This document shows, piece by piece, positions 37,204-49,214 of a stretch of DNA of 64,000 bases. Source of the stretch: Ipomoea triloba. Taxonomy: Eukaryota > Streptophyta > Magnoliopsida > Solanales > Convolvulaceae. Below the pieces are notes generated by a model. That model was not told the DNA's origin, did not search any database, and saw only the letters and a program-made list of their open reading frames with translations. Position 1 is the stretch's first letter; every line of letters starts with the position of its first letter. The position numbers were made by a program, and so were the translations under genes. Location: contig NC_044917.1 in the NCBI RefSeq assembly GCF_003576645.1, positions 5,547,648-5,611,647 on the forward strand. The letters are read 5' to 3'.

Positions 37204-38806
37204 ATCCTAGAATTAATGGAGTTCTGTTTAGCTTTGTGCCTTCTTTAATGTCTGTCTGTGTGTACAGCTATATATAATTATTCCCTTCTTGTCATCCACA
37301 AGTACTGCCACAGTGCCCCACACAAATCAAATTTTAATTGCATTATAGAACAGTTGGAAGATCTAATTGACCTTATTTCAATTTTATATTAACTATAATT
37401 ATTTTTATATAACTAATGTGTAATTCTACCTATACTAAAATTCTATATTCTCATTTTTCTACTCCCTAATACTCCCTCGTCCCATTTTATGTGTCTGGTT
37501 CGGTTAACGACGTTTGACTGAAATTATTATTATTATTTTTTAATGACTGAAATTATTTTTAATTCAATTTTTCTTAATATTAAGTTTAGTATTAATATAT
37601 AAAATTTATATATATAGAAACTACACTAAAAGTACTATTAAACACAAAAAATCAAATTTAAAAACAAGTAAAAAATAATAAAGAAAATAAACAAATAAGA
37701 AAGAGTTTTTGACTCATATGAATAGTAAATATGACAGATAAAATGAGACAGAGGGAGTATATGACATGCTTTTGATTGCTTAATATAAGGGGGCCATAAT
37801 TTTATCAATTACTTTTTTTTTTCCTCTAATAAACTTTGAATGTACAGAGTAAAAGTTGGGAATAAATTTTTGGAATCCAAATAATATTTTTGAATTAATT
37901 TATAATAAAAATGATTAATTCATACAAAAGATCAATCATGTCAACAAATACTTTCTTTCTTTTTTTTCTTTTTTTTTTGGGTCCTCCTAATGTTGTCGTG
38001 GATAATAATTGCTTGGTACACTAAGTCAATATGTCACTATCTAGTAGGTGGGAATTGGGAAACATGCATGGGAGTACTCGTCCACGGTACACTCGATGTA
38101 ATAATAATTCGTTCATCGATTATTCAAATTTTATGACTTTAATCTCCAATTTTTTAATTTACTTAATTTCATCCTTAATTATATAATTTTTTACCTAAAT
38201 TAATCTTTTGACTACATCAAAATAATCCTAAGCAAGTTGACAAGACAATATAAAAGAAAAATAATTTTGATATTTTTTTCTTGAATTAAGAATAATGTTG
38301 TAATATTGCAATCAAATCATATCAAAAGTATTCTAAAATATTACATGCATTCAACATGAATGAGTATTATATATACTGAAAGCATCTTCTAACATAAACT
38401 AACCCCAGCAAACATATTATTTTTCCAAGATGTTTTTGTACTCATTCATTGACTATTTATTTTTTAAAGAATAAATAAATAAATCCCAAAAGAAAATACA
38501 AAATGTACTTGTCGCACATGATGTATGTACGAGACTATCGATGCCCAATAGCTTCGCCAATTAACTTTAGCTCTTGTTCGAAGAAAGTTACGTGCGAAAA
38601 TAAAGGCATCGACGTAACTCTCCTATTTTATTAGCCATTTAATAGTTTTGACTTTTATTTCCTAATAAATTCATTAATATTTTTGAACATAGAATTGTAC
38701 ATTAAAATATGTTGAACATACTAACATCCCGACTTTAGCCCGTGGACAACTAAAGCCCGTGTGTTTTTTCTGTTGAGGGGTAGAAACAAATGGGCTAAAA
38801 CACATT
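37204..38806. other. Intergenic D-E, AT-rich with an intact MITE
   Basis: Promoter of D at the left, then the Stowaway-like MITE (37472-37757) and unremarkable AT-rich DNA. No gene. Confidence 0.5.
37472..37757. mobile_element. Intact Stowaway-like MITE, 286 bp
   Basis: Termini CTCCCTCGTCCCATTTTATG and CATTT...complementary AAAATGAGACAGAGGGAG, with TA at both edges (37470-37471 and 37758-37759), as for Tc1/mariner elements. It is the uninterrupted counterpart of 9349-11603 and supplies the Helitron's empty site (ATTCAA/TTTTTC, junction 37567/37568). Confidence 0.88.
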
Positions 38807-39341
38807 GGCCTTGTTTGGTTAGTAGCGGATCCGTCAATTGTTTTCAGCGTTTTGACTAAAAACCTTGTTTGGTTAATGGCGGTTTGGAGCAGCGGATTTG
38901 CTCCAAACCGCAAAGTTACAAAACACTAACGCCCTTATATAATATTAAAAAAAAATTAAACCTTATAGTTTGCCCAGCCTCAAGGCTCCATTCCCCACTT
39001 ATTCCACGGATGTGGGATAAATGGGGAAACAAAGGGCCTCACCCCCACCCCTCCTCCCTTTTTTTTTTTTTCTTTTTTTTTTTTTGTTTTTGTTTTTTAA
39101 TTTTAAAACATTATTATTATTGTTATTATTTATTATTTATTATTTATTGTTATATATATATATATACCATTTTGGTCATTTTACGTTTTAATCGCTAATC
39201 TAAACAGCTAATTTTACCAAAACATCTTTTTACAAACCGCTAATACAATCCACTGGTCAAACCGACTAATACAATCCGCTATTTGATAACCGCTAACACA
39301 ATCCGCTACCGCTAAAATCTAACCGCTGATAAAACAAGCCC
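38807..39341. mobile_element. MITE abutting the stop codon of gene E
   Basis: Ends GGCCTTGTTTGGTT (left) and AAAACAAGCCC (right), flanked by ATT at 38804-38806 and 39342-39344. The left terminus is partly repeated inside (CCTTGTTTGGTTAATGGCGG at about 38862). The right flank overlaps the gene E stop codon (39345-39343), so this element supplies nearly all of the 3' UTR. Same family as 21425-21931. Confidence 0.75.
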
Positions 39342-39342
39342 A

Positions 39343-41681
39343 TTACAACTTGTGGAAAACCAGGGGAGCACCATATTGGGGATGAATAGTGATGACAGTG
39401 GTGGGAGAGTGGGCATATGATGGAGAGAGCTCGAAGGTGAAGCGTTGCAGTATCATAGCTAGCGCCAATTTACTCTCAAGCATTGTAAAGTTTAGGCCGA
39501 TGCATATTCGCGGTCCACCGCCAAATGGGAGGAAGGCTAGCTGTCCATTAGTCACTTTTGAAACTCCTTCGCTGAATCTCTCTGGCTTGAACTCCTTTGC
39601 ATCGTTGCCCCATAATTCTTCATCATGATGCAATAAGATAATTGGTATTGAGATTAGAACCCCCGAAGGTAATGATAGATTCCCAAGTTTAGTTTCTTCA
39701 TTTGTCCTCCTGTTTATGGTTGGTCCTGGTGGGTACAATCTCAATGACTCGTTTAAAATCATCGGCACCTGTATTTCCAACAAAAATGCTTAAATTAGAG
39801 GCTATTGAAATATGTTAATTTGTACTGGTGACTTTTGTACACTATAGATACTACTCCGACAAGTATAAATAGTTGTGCCCAATACAAAAATACACCAAAT
39901 CAGTACCTTATTAGCTTCAATTTTGCAAGTAACTAAACAATAATTTTGCTGGATTACTTACGATTTTCATACGATTTAATCCTTCAAGAGTGGGTTTATC
40001 TCTGCCAAACAGCTGCAAAACCTCTTCTCTGGCTCGCGTTTGCCATTCTTGATGCCTACTCAACAAGACCATAGTCCAGACAAGTAACACAGCGCTGGTC
40101 TCTTGCCCAGCAAAATAGAATAGCTTGCACTCTTCAATCACCTCATTGATAGTCATTCCAAAATCCTTGTTTTCATGTTGTTTGATTTCTTTAAAATTGG
40201 AGTCCAGTAAAATGCCCAATAGATCATCCTTAGCAGCTTCTCCAGCTTCCATTGCCTTCACTCTCCTGTCAACTATATCCCCAATTGATGCTTGAACTTG
40301 CCTGTCAATTTCCACCATTCTCCTGTTCTTCTTAGTAGGAATAAACCTGCAGTAGAAAAAAAAAAACCAGTTTAATCTTATCACTGCGCCAAAAGATATA
40401 GTTATTCTGGTCGGCCACCAGGTGCTAGACTTGGCCCTTCAGGCATCCCGACACTTATGTTACCTCCATCCCGGGATATAAATTGAGCGTGACGTCTCGA
40501 TTACATGCCCTGCTTGTTCCATTTGGAGCTTAAATATCTTCCTTCCTTCTTCGTAGTTACTCCCAAAAGCTGTCCGCGAAATGGCATCACAGGTCAATTG
40601 CTGAAGGTGAGGCCACACATCTATCTCTGAACATCCTTCCTCAGCCATAACCTTCTCCCATTTGCCCAACATCTCAGCACAACTCGTGTAGAAAGCCGGG
40701 AACATATGCTATATATAATATGTTTGACATTCAAAGTAGCAACAACTACATAATTAAGAAGCCTGAGAGAGATATATGTTATACTAGGTAGCAGTAAATG
40801 ATAAAAAAAAAAAGAAGGAACCTTTATCTTTTCAACATGGAAGGCGGGATTAATGATTTTTCTGTGTTTATTCCATTTATCTTCTTCAGAGGCAGCTAGT
40901 CCTTCAGCCAATAATTTGGTCAGGGGACTGAAACGCGGCTTCTGATAGACAGTATACTTATTTAAGACCTCCTTTATAAGCTCAGGGTCCTTGATGAACA
41001 CCATTGGGTTTGGCCCAAGCCATATAAAGCAATTCTTACCTGCAATTTTAATTTGTTTCGTTTTTGCTTATAGCTCTGTTTGGTAAATAATCACCTATCA
41101 GTCAATTTTGACTTATTTGACCATTATTAGTTGTTTGGTTAATAAGTTTTTGTAACTCTAAAATACTAAAATTCAAAAGATACTCAATGCACCTTTTCAA
41201 TTAACTTTGTGAGAAAAGAAATTATACCAAACAGCTTTCAGCAAATAGCTAATTTTACTAAACAACTTTCTACAATGAGCTAATGTTATCAACTAATCGT
41301 ACTTTCTAACTCAATCGGCTAACAACCATTTACCAAAGAGTCATATATGAACAATTATTATACTGGATCTGAAGAAATTAAAGATGGTGAAACAAGCGTA
41401 CCATATTCTTGAATGGAATCAATGAAGTAAGGAACAATTCTTGAGGCTATGTCATCTGAAAGATTATTCAATGGCGGCTTGGACTTGGCTTCTTTCAGGG
41501 ACTTGTTCAGCTCTCTTAGATCTCCAAACAAGAAACGATAAGAATTCCCCTTGAAGCCCTGCTGTCTGAGGCATTTCTCTAGTTTTCTGGGTTTCAGCCA
41601 TGCCCAGTTCAAAGCTCTCCAGGAAAGTAGAAAGATAACTACTGCAAATGGAAAAGCTAAAAGGGCATGAACAATCTCCAT
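39343..41681 (-). CDS. CYP72A: CYP72A cytochrome P450, gene E
   Basis: Exons 41681-41402, 41039-40822, 40708-40464, 40346-39962 and 39768-39343 encode 517 aa starting MEIVHALL; upstream in-frame codons have no ATG. Anchor, [21 protein letters not shown] (327-332); ESLR (383-386); [15 protein letters not shown] with Cys465. Exon 5 opens VPM where the others have VTM. Intron 1 contains a MITE (about 41073-41342). The stop codon is followed at once by another MITE. Minus-strand TATA-type ATAAATATATAT lies at 41750-41739, about 60 bp upstream of the ATG. The exon 4 relic at 34140-34324 is closest to this copy. Confidence 0.94.
41073..41342. mobile_element. MITE in intron 1 of gene E
   Basis: Inverted ends GCTCTGTTTGGTAAATAA and, on the other strand, GACTCTTTGGTAAATGG; about 270 bp, AT-rich, flanked by short ATA repeats. 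Absent from intron 1 of the other copies. Confidence 0.65.
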
Positions 41682-41711
41682 CTCAGTGGACAAAAAATGG
41701 ATACTATTCAA

Positions 41712-44193
41712 TTCTAGCTTCTTCCAACTTTATGTGCAATATATATTTATGTTGATCGATAAAGAAGGGCTCAAATAATATCTCTACAAGATTGTGTGGC
41801 AGAAGGGGCCAGTCAGTGGTGGAAACGAGTCCAAACGTTTATTTAATCATTTCTGCTACAGTGCGACTTTGCCCGAACGTGACTAAAATTGTGACAGAGA
41901 TATATAGATACGGAGTATATTTTTTGAAACCGACAGAGACTTAAAACATATCATTTTTTTTTTTTTATTTCTTTCCCCTTTTTTTTTTTGAATGCTTTAA
42001 ACATGTTCATTTCTGGTACAGTGTGGGCGAAAGTGATTTGTTTGTATTTGTTTTTTCAATCTTTAAAAGCAACCCCGGAGTTTTTTGCTTAGATTTTTTA
42101 TTTTTATTTTTGCTTATTTTTTTTTAAATACTCATAATTCTTTACAAATTAGTATATATTCCATGGTGTCATTTTCATTTTTGGTCCTACTATTATTGTG
42201 GAATTGCCAATTTTAGTCCACTTCATTAATTTTTGCCACATTGCGGCCAGTCTTATTTAGTCATTGCCACTTTTAGTCCACCGTTAAAATTTTTGTCAAA
42301 TGGCCGTCCAAAACATGGGTATTTTTTGTCTTTTCATGCTTTGGTCATCTCCTTGACCCTTTGCAGTGGTTTTCCTTACACATTTTCGTCCAATGAAGAG
42401 GTCCGACAAAAGTCATGGCTTTGTAATGTGGCTCACATGGCTTTCATCTGACCTCTTCATTGGATGAAAATGTGTAAGGAAAACCACTACAAAGGGTCAA
42501 GGAGATTACCAAAGCATGAAAAGACCAAAAATATCCCTGCTTTGGACGACTCTTTGACGAAAATTTTAACGGTGGACTAAAAGTGGCAAAGACTAAATAA
42601 GAATGGCTGCAATGTGGCAAAAATTAATGAAGTGGACTAAAATTGGTAATGCCACAATAACAATACGACCAAAAATGAAAATGACTCTATTCTATGCTTT
42701 ATCAATCTTTTCCAACCTAATAATTAATGTCCCCATTACCGATGTTCAATCTAGTGACCACACATTTAGAATGATGACAGAAGTGCCATCGGGCTTAAAA
42801 AAACATTTGCTCTTGCAAATTGATTTTTTTTTTTAATCTCTCATCTCTTATCTTCTTGGGTTAGGAAGAAGAAAAATTGGGTTGAGAATTTCGATTACTT
42901 CAATTTTATTGCATCTTTTTATTGTGGTATGCAAAAGAAATTGTTTTGAGATGTATAAATTGAAAGAGTGATATAAATGAAGAGTGGGTAGTATAGGAAT
43001 GAATTGAGAGTATGATGAAAATCATTTGGTATTTATATAAAATAAAAACTGTTTTTTTTTAATATGCAAAAATTAGTGCACCGGAGGGAAATCACTTGTT
43101 CAAAAATCAATATTTCCATTTGTGAAAACCATTCCATTAGTTGATTGAAAAAACTTCTATTTGGGATGCTTTTATAGTCCTAGCTTGCCAATACTTTTTT
43201 TTTTTTTTTTTAATAATGGTTTATAACGATAAACTATCAAATTTGAACTATAATCAACAATTCATGGTTTGTCAAAATAAAAAACTTTAATTGTAACCAT
43301 AGTCTATCTTTTTCAAACTTTAACTATAACCGTATGTGTCTTTATGATTTAAGGTTGTTTCGCATCATGTATGATTTGATTTTAAATTTTCAATTAAATT
43401 GAATTGAGACCACCTCTACTTAAAATAGTTATTTTTAAAAACAAAAATGTCAAAATAGTAACGGAATTAAACACGAAAATATATTTGAACCACTAAACTT
43501 TAAAAATTAAAGTGTAATTAACACCCAAACACCTAAAATCTGTGCAATCAAATCAATTTGCATGTTGTTGATTTTTTAATAATTTAATTAATTGTCATAT
43601 GATGTGGCATTTTTAAAACATGTAATGCTCACGTGTTTTACAAATAATCAATAGTGTTCTTCCCCATAGTCAACAAGTATTCTTCATCGTAGCCAACAAG
43701 CAGCTTTGCCACTGCCGACCATCCTTACCACCATAATCAACCATCTTTGCCACCACCAAGTATTTAGCTCAAATTCGAAAATTTCTTAACTTTGCTACCA
43801 ACAATCAAGCTATCAATCCACTTCGTTGTTCTTCGTCGTCTCCTTCATATGCCTTAGTTTCAGAGATGAAGATTTCTTCATCTCAGAGGTCTGAGATGAA
43901 GGTGTTGGATTTCCAAGTATAATATAAAGCATGGGATATATATAGGATATACATAAGCACATTCACTTTACAGTATTCATACTATTCAAAATAATACTAA
44001 TACACCATTTAAGGTTCTGAGTCAAGAAGGTATTCGGAGTATTGTGATCTCTAAAACCACTATGAAACAAAAGGGAAGGTTGGAGATGGAAATGGTATAC
44101 TAATTTCACATAAGTTGGTAATTTGATAACCAAAGTTATAAAAGTTGTATAATCCTTCAAGCCTGAATATATATGTGATATTCCTAAATTTAA
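41712..44193. other. Intergenic E-F with a foldback element, no gene seen
   Basis: Apart from the foldback at 42166-42687 this is AT-rich DNA. 43860-43905 has a small dyad (GATGAAGATTTCTTCATC). No coding frame is supported. Confidence 0.5.
42166..42687. mobile_element. Foldback Mutator-like element
   Basis: An approximately 522-bp inverted repeat with arms of about 240 bp. Termini GTGTCATTTTCATTTTTGGT and the near-complement. Candidate 9-bp flanks TATTCCATG (42157-42165) and TATTCTATG (42688-42696) differ at one base. No transposase. Same architecture as 7588-8130 and 59292-59592. Confidence 0.78.
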
Positions 44194-46242
44194 CTACAGT
44201 TTGCGCAGCACAAGCGGAGCGCCGTACTGAGGCTGCAGAGTTATGACAGTGGTGGGGGCATGTGTGTACGATGGGGAGAGCTCAAAAGAGTAATGCTGCA
44301 AAATCATGGCCATTACCAATTTTGCTTCAAGCATTGTGAAGTTTAGCCCAACACATATTCGAGGTCCTCCGCCAAAGGGGAGGAACGTTAGCTGTCCTTT
44401 AGTTGCTTTTGACACTCCTTCACTGAATCTTTCTGGCTTGAACTCGTTTGCGTCATCGCCCCATATCTTCTTGTCGTGGTGAATTAAGATCAACGGCATT
44501 GAGATAATAACTCCGGGGGGAAGTGTTAAGTCCCCTAGCTTAGTTTCTTGTTTAGTCATTCGAGCTAGTGACACTGCAGGTGAATATAGCCTCAAAGATT
44601 CGTTTAAAATCATTGTCACCTGTTTTTAACCATGTACATATTTAGTGTGGAGATTCAAAAAACTGATAGTTAAACTATACATTTATGTTTTATAATATTA
44701 TATGCACTAAATATACCAAATTGTTTAATGCACTTACAATTTTCAGACGATTTAATCCATCAATATCTGGTTTATCTTTGCCATATAGTTGGAAAACCTC
44801 TTCTCTAGCTCTTGTTTGCCATTCTTGATGCCTACTCAACAAGATCATAGTCCAAACAAGCAACACAGAGGTGGTCTCTTGTCCAGCAAAATAGAACAAC
44901 TTGCACTCTTCAATCACCTCTCCAGTGGTCATTCCAAAATCCCTATTTCCATGTTTTTCAATTTCTTTAAAATTGGATTCTAATAATATGCCCAATAGAT
45001 CATCCTTACTACCCTCCCCTGCTTTCATTGCTTTCACTCTCTTGTCAATTATACACCTAATTGATGCTTGAACTTGCTTCTCAATATCCTTCATTCTTCT
45101 GTTCCTCTTAGTTGGTAAGAATCTGCATCATCAATAACTCACTAACTTAAAAAAACCAAAACTTCAATTATCAAGCTAAAAACATAAAAACAGCTCTGAT
45201 CTGACATATCCAAAAACATTTAATAGCTTTAGGACTGAGGTGTAATCCTTTAATTCCTTTTAAAATATAAAAGTGATCGAATTTAACTTTACCTCCATCC
45301 CGGGATATATATAGAGCGAGTAACTTCTATTACATGCTCGGCTTGTTCCTTTTGGAGTTCAAATATCTTCCTTCCTTCTTCATAGTTGCTCCCAAATGCG
45401 GTTCGCGAAATTGCATCACTGCTCAACTGTTGAAGGTGAGGCCACACATCTACCTCGGCTAAACCTTGGTTGTCCATCTTCTTTTCCCATTCGCCCAACA
45501 TTTCGATACAGCTCAAGTAGAAAGCCGGTATCATATGCTATATTTTAAGAAAATTGTAAAACCAAACTTATGATCAATTCGTTAGTTCATCGTTTTAGGG
45601 CAAAAGCAAAATGAAATGATACTAGGGAAAAAACCAAACCTTTAATTTCTCCATATGAAAGGCTGGATTGATGATTCTTCTGTGTTTGGACCACTTATCT
45701 TCTTCATAAGATACAACTCCTTGGGCTAACAATTTGGTGAGGGGATTGGAAGGAGGCTTCTGAAACACAGTATGCTTAGTTAAGACATCCCTTATGAGTT
45801 CAGATTCCTTGATGAATAGCAGTGGGATTGGCCCAAGCCATATAAACGAATTCTCACCTACATATGTTAATTTCCTTTCCAGTTAGATAACTGTCAGTCT
45901 TTTCTATTATAGAGACAGTTCTGACTCTTCAAGTGAGGCTATTTTAAAGCTAAGATTGTGAAACTTACCATTTTTGTGGATGGCATCAATGAAGAAAGGA
46001 AGTATTCTTGGGGATATGTCATCTGAGAGATTCATTGGCTTTGACTCGGCTTCTTTGATGCTCTTGGTTAGGTGTTTGAGGTCCCCAAAGATGAAGTTAT
46101 ATTTGTTCCCCTTAAGGCCCTGTTGTCTCAGGCACTTCTGCAACTTTCTTGGCCTAAACCATGCCCAGTTCAGCACTCTCCACAGGTATACCAAGAAAAC
46201 AACAGCAAAAGAAACAGCTGCCAGACCAAACACCATCTCCAT
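44194..46242 (-). CDS. CYP72A: CYP72A cytochrome P450, gene F
   Basis: Exons 46242-45969, 45857-45640, 45537-45293, 45122-44738 and 44619-44194 encode 515 aa starting [12 protein letters not shown]. Exon 2 has no internal ATG but is open and reads [18 protein letters not shown], then [12 protein letters not shown]. Motifs: AGQETT (325-330), [19 protein letters not shown] with Cys463. A strong TATA (TATATAAATATAT, 46344-46331) lies about 90 bp upstream of the ATG. Closest to gene G, with which it shares the N-terminal MEMVFG and the NKYNF-FGDLK stretch; F and G are a recent tandem pair. Confidence 0.94.
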
Positions 46243-46380
46243 CTGGACTGTACTTGTGTATGTTCTGCAAAAATGTTTGTAGAAATTCTCCTTCTTAGTT
46301 TCTGTATGATTGAAGAGGACAGGGCCTGAGATATATTTATATACACACACAACCTGTAGAAGCTGACCCACATTTATCAA

Positions 46381-49214
46381 AAGCTACTCACCAATTTTAT
46401 TTATTTATTTATTTTTTAATGAATTATATATGTGGGTTGCTTAATTTTTGAAGTCTTTTTTATTTTTTTATTTTAGGTACTATTGACTTTGTTACAATGT
46501 AGTATATGTCCATATAGATTTGTACAAAGAGTCATTGCCTCAATATTTGTTGCCCTATTGGGGTTCAAACCCAGTCACAATTATACCAGTGACCATAAGA
46601 CCAGGGGATTGGGGGAGTAATACCCTTTTATTTTTTATTTTTGGAAACATATGGAAGGGGGAGACCCCAAAGCCGACACTATCTATCGGTTCTCAAGAAA
46701 ACACTTGTCCTTCACAAAATTCTCCATCACTTCACGTGGAGATTCTTGAACTCGATTCAATCACACCGCTCTCAAACCGCAAAGCTTAGCAAATGAGTGA
46801 TGATATCTTAAATAATTGTCTGTGTCATATATTGAAAGTGTAGTTAATAGTTATGAGTATTGTATTTGGACGATTTTGATTTATAAAATTACACTTACTT
46901 TTATTTTACCTCATTATATCAAATATAATACTCCGTATATATCTAACTCTTTCACTCTGTCGGTGACTATTACAACGAGCACTAAAGAATATTCGCTTCA
47001 TTGTTAATTTCATATAATATTAGTGTGTATTATTTAATTAATTATTACATTAATTTTTACGAAAATATTTGATTAAATTATGACGATGACGGTTAATTAT
47101 GAATAATGATAAATAAATATATTTTTTTATTTAACTTCATGCGAGAATATATTATTAAAGAGTGAATATTAAGAGGAAACAACATTTTTTTTAAAAAGAA
47201 TTTCAAAGAAACCCAAGGTAAAACCAGTTTCTCAAAATCTTCACAACCAAGAAAGAAAGAAAATATTGTCAAAAAAAGAAAGAAAGAAAGAAAGAAAGAA
47301 AATGCCAAAAGCAACAAAAGAAATGCAAAAAACACAAAAACAAAAACAAAACAAAAAAAAAGAAGAAAATTTTTGGATTTATCCAAAAGGTATCACTATT
47401 AAGCCATCTCATAAGAGAACCAACGAATGAATGATCCAAAATGTGTCGCTCCTAACAGAACAAACCGTTGAAATTATCATACTTTGCACAATTGCACATA
47501 ATAATCTGTGTTTTATATGCCATTATTCCTCTGTATGTCTCGATCCGGCCTTTTAATTAAAGAACAATATTTAAGAAAACATTGCTGTATTTTATTTTTA
47601 CTATGTGATGTTTTGTTAGCTTTCGTTGTTCTTCTCTTGAGTAAAAAGAAAAATGCTATGTGTACTCCAATTTTTTATCCTCACATAAAATTTTTATACA
47701 TTTGCGTTGAGATTCACATAAAAAATGTAATTTATCAGTGTTTGTTATATTAGAGAGTAAAATTTAGGGTGTAAGATTTGAGAGTCTACGGTAGAAATCT
47801 GAGTAAAATTATTTTATCATAACATGTGGCAGTAGTGTTTCTGTGGCGTGACATCAACCTTCTAGAATTATAAATGCATGTGGACAGAAGTCAACGACAA
47901 AAACAATAGATGTTTTAAGTAATTGTTGAGTTGCGTGATGGACATTATAATGGCTGATTTATTAATGAATTTTGGTCCTCAATTATATTTAGCGTATATG
48001 CAATATAGTTCATGATTTTTAATTTGATCAGATTTGACCCCTCAATCTTTCTAACTTTGATCAATTTTGTCATTTCATTATTTTTCTAGTTAAAATCCAT
48101 TTAAGGCCGGGATAATTTCAAAATTAGCATAGTATATACTCCTTAATTAGCATATAGTAATCATAATAAAAAACCTCATTTTTATTAAGAATAATATATT
48201 ATTAAGAATAATATATACACTTTGATTACCATAATTATTCGGATTCACGGACGTCATAATTAGCATAATTATTGAGAAAAGTAGTTATGAACAGATACTA
48301 CATTGTAATAGAGTCGGTAGTATTAAAAAAAATATTAATTAAGAATAATATATACTCCTTAATTAACATATAGTAATCATAATAAAAAACCTCATTTTTA
48401 TTGAAATTAATGGTAAATTTTCCGTGCCCATATAGAAAATTAAACATACAGATGTTACGGTGGGTAATTAAAGAAAAATAAAAACACACATATTACATCC
48501 ATAATTAAAGAAAATTAAACATACACATATTACGTCCATATTACCAACTTGTATTTAACACTTTAATAATCTTACGATGGTAATTAAACATAGAGATTTC
48601 TTTCATTTGATTATAGTATATTTTTGTTTCTTAAAATAATATCAATTAGTCCTGATCTTATTTCTATTTTTTTTTTAGACTTTTCCTAATATAATTTTTA
48701 AGTAATCAATTTTTGAACTAACACTAATATACAATTTTGACATAAAGATATATATCCTAAAAGGAGGGTGGACGTGGAAACTTGAGAGTGTGTACCTAGT
48801 AATATTCATTTTTTTATTTTTTTTTTGTAACGAGAGAATAATCCGCAAACATTATTAATGGTATACATTGGGTAATACTCAATACTTTGTTGGGATGATA
48901 TGCTGCATATGCATCCTTATATATAGTCTATAAGATGAAAAAAGCCCAATTTAAATAAGAATAATTTGCGCAAACAAGCATAAGGGAGGAGATTTATAAT
49001 ACTCAAACCATTATTATTATTATTTTTTATTGCAAAAATAAAATAAAATAATGGTTTGAGTGTTTGACAATATAATTGTTTAAAACAAAAAACACCAACC
49101 TTTTAAGAGCCATAGGCACTAGACAATGTCTTTAATTTGGTCTGTTCCTAAGACGAACATTTTCAGAATGATATTGAAAAACAGTAGAAGTCTGAATATA
49201 TTTGATAGTCCTAC
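46381..49214. other. Intergenic F-G, no gene seen
   Basis: 46455-46620 is a reverse SINE copy (B box read as GGGTTTGAACCCC, tail TACTACATTGTAACAAAGTC). 47240-47360 is purine-rich (AAAG)n. A 50-bp direct repeat (ACTCCTTAATTA-CATATAGTAATC) occurs at about 48138 and 48355, with a SINE tail at 48285-48325 between. 47990-48110 resembles a single MULE-foldback end. No coding frame is supported. Confidence 0.5.
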
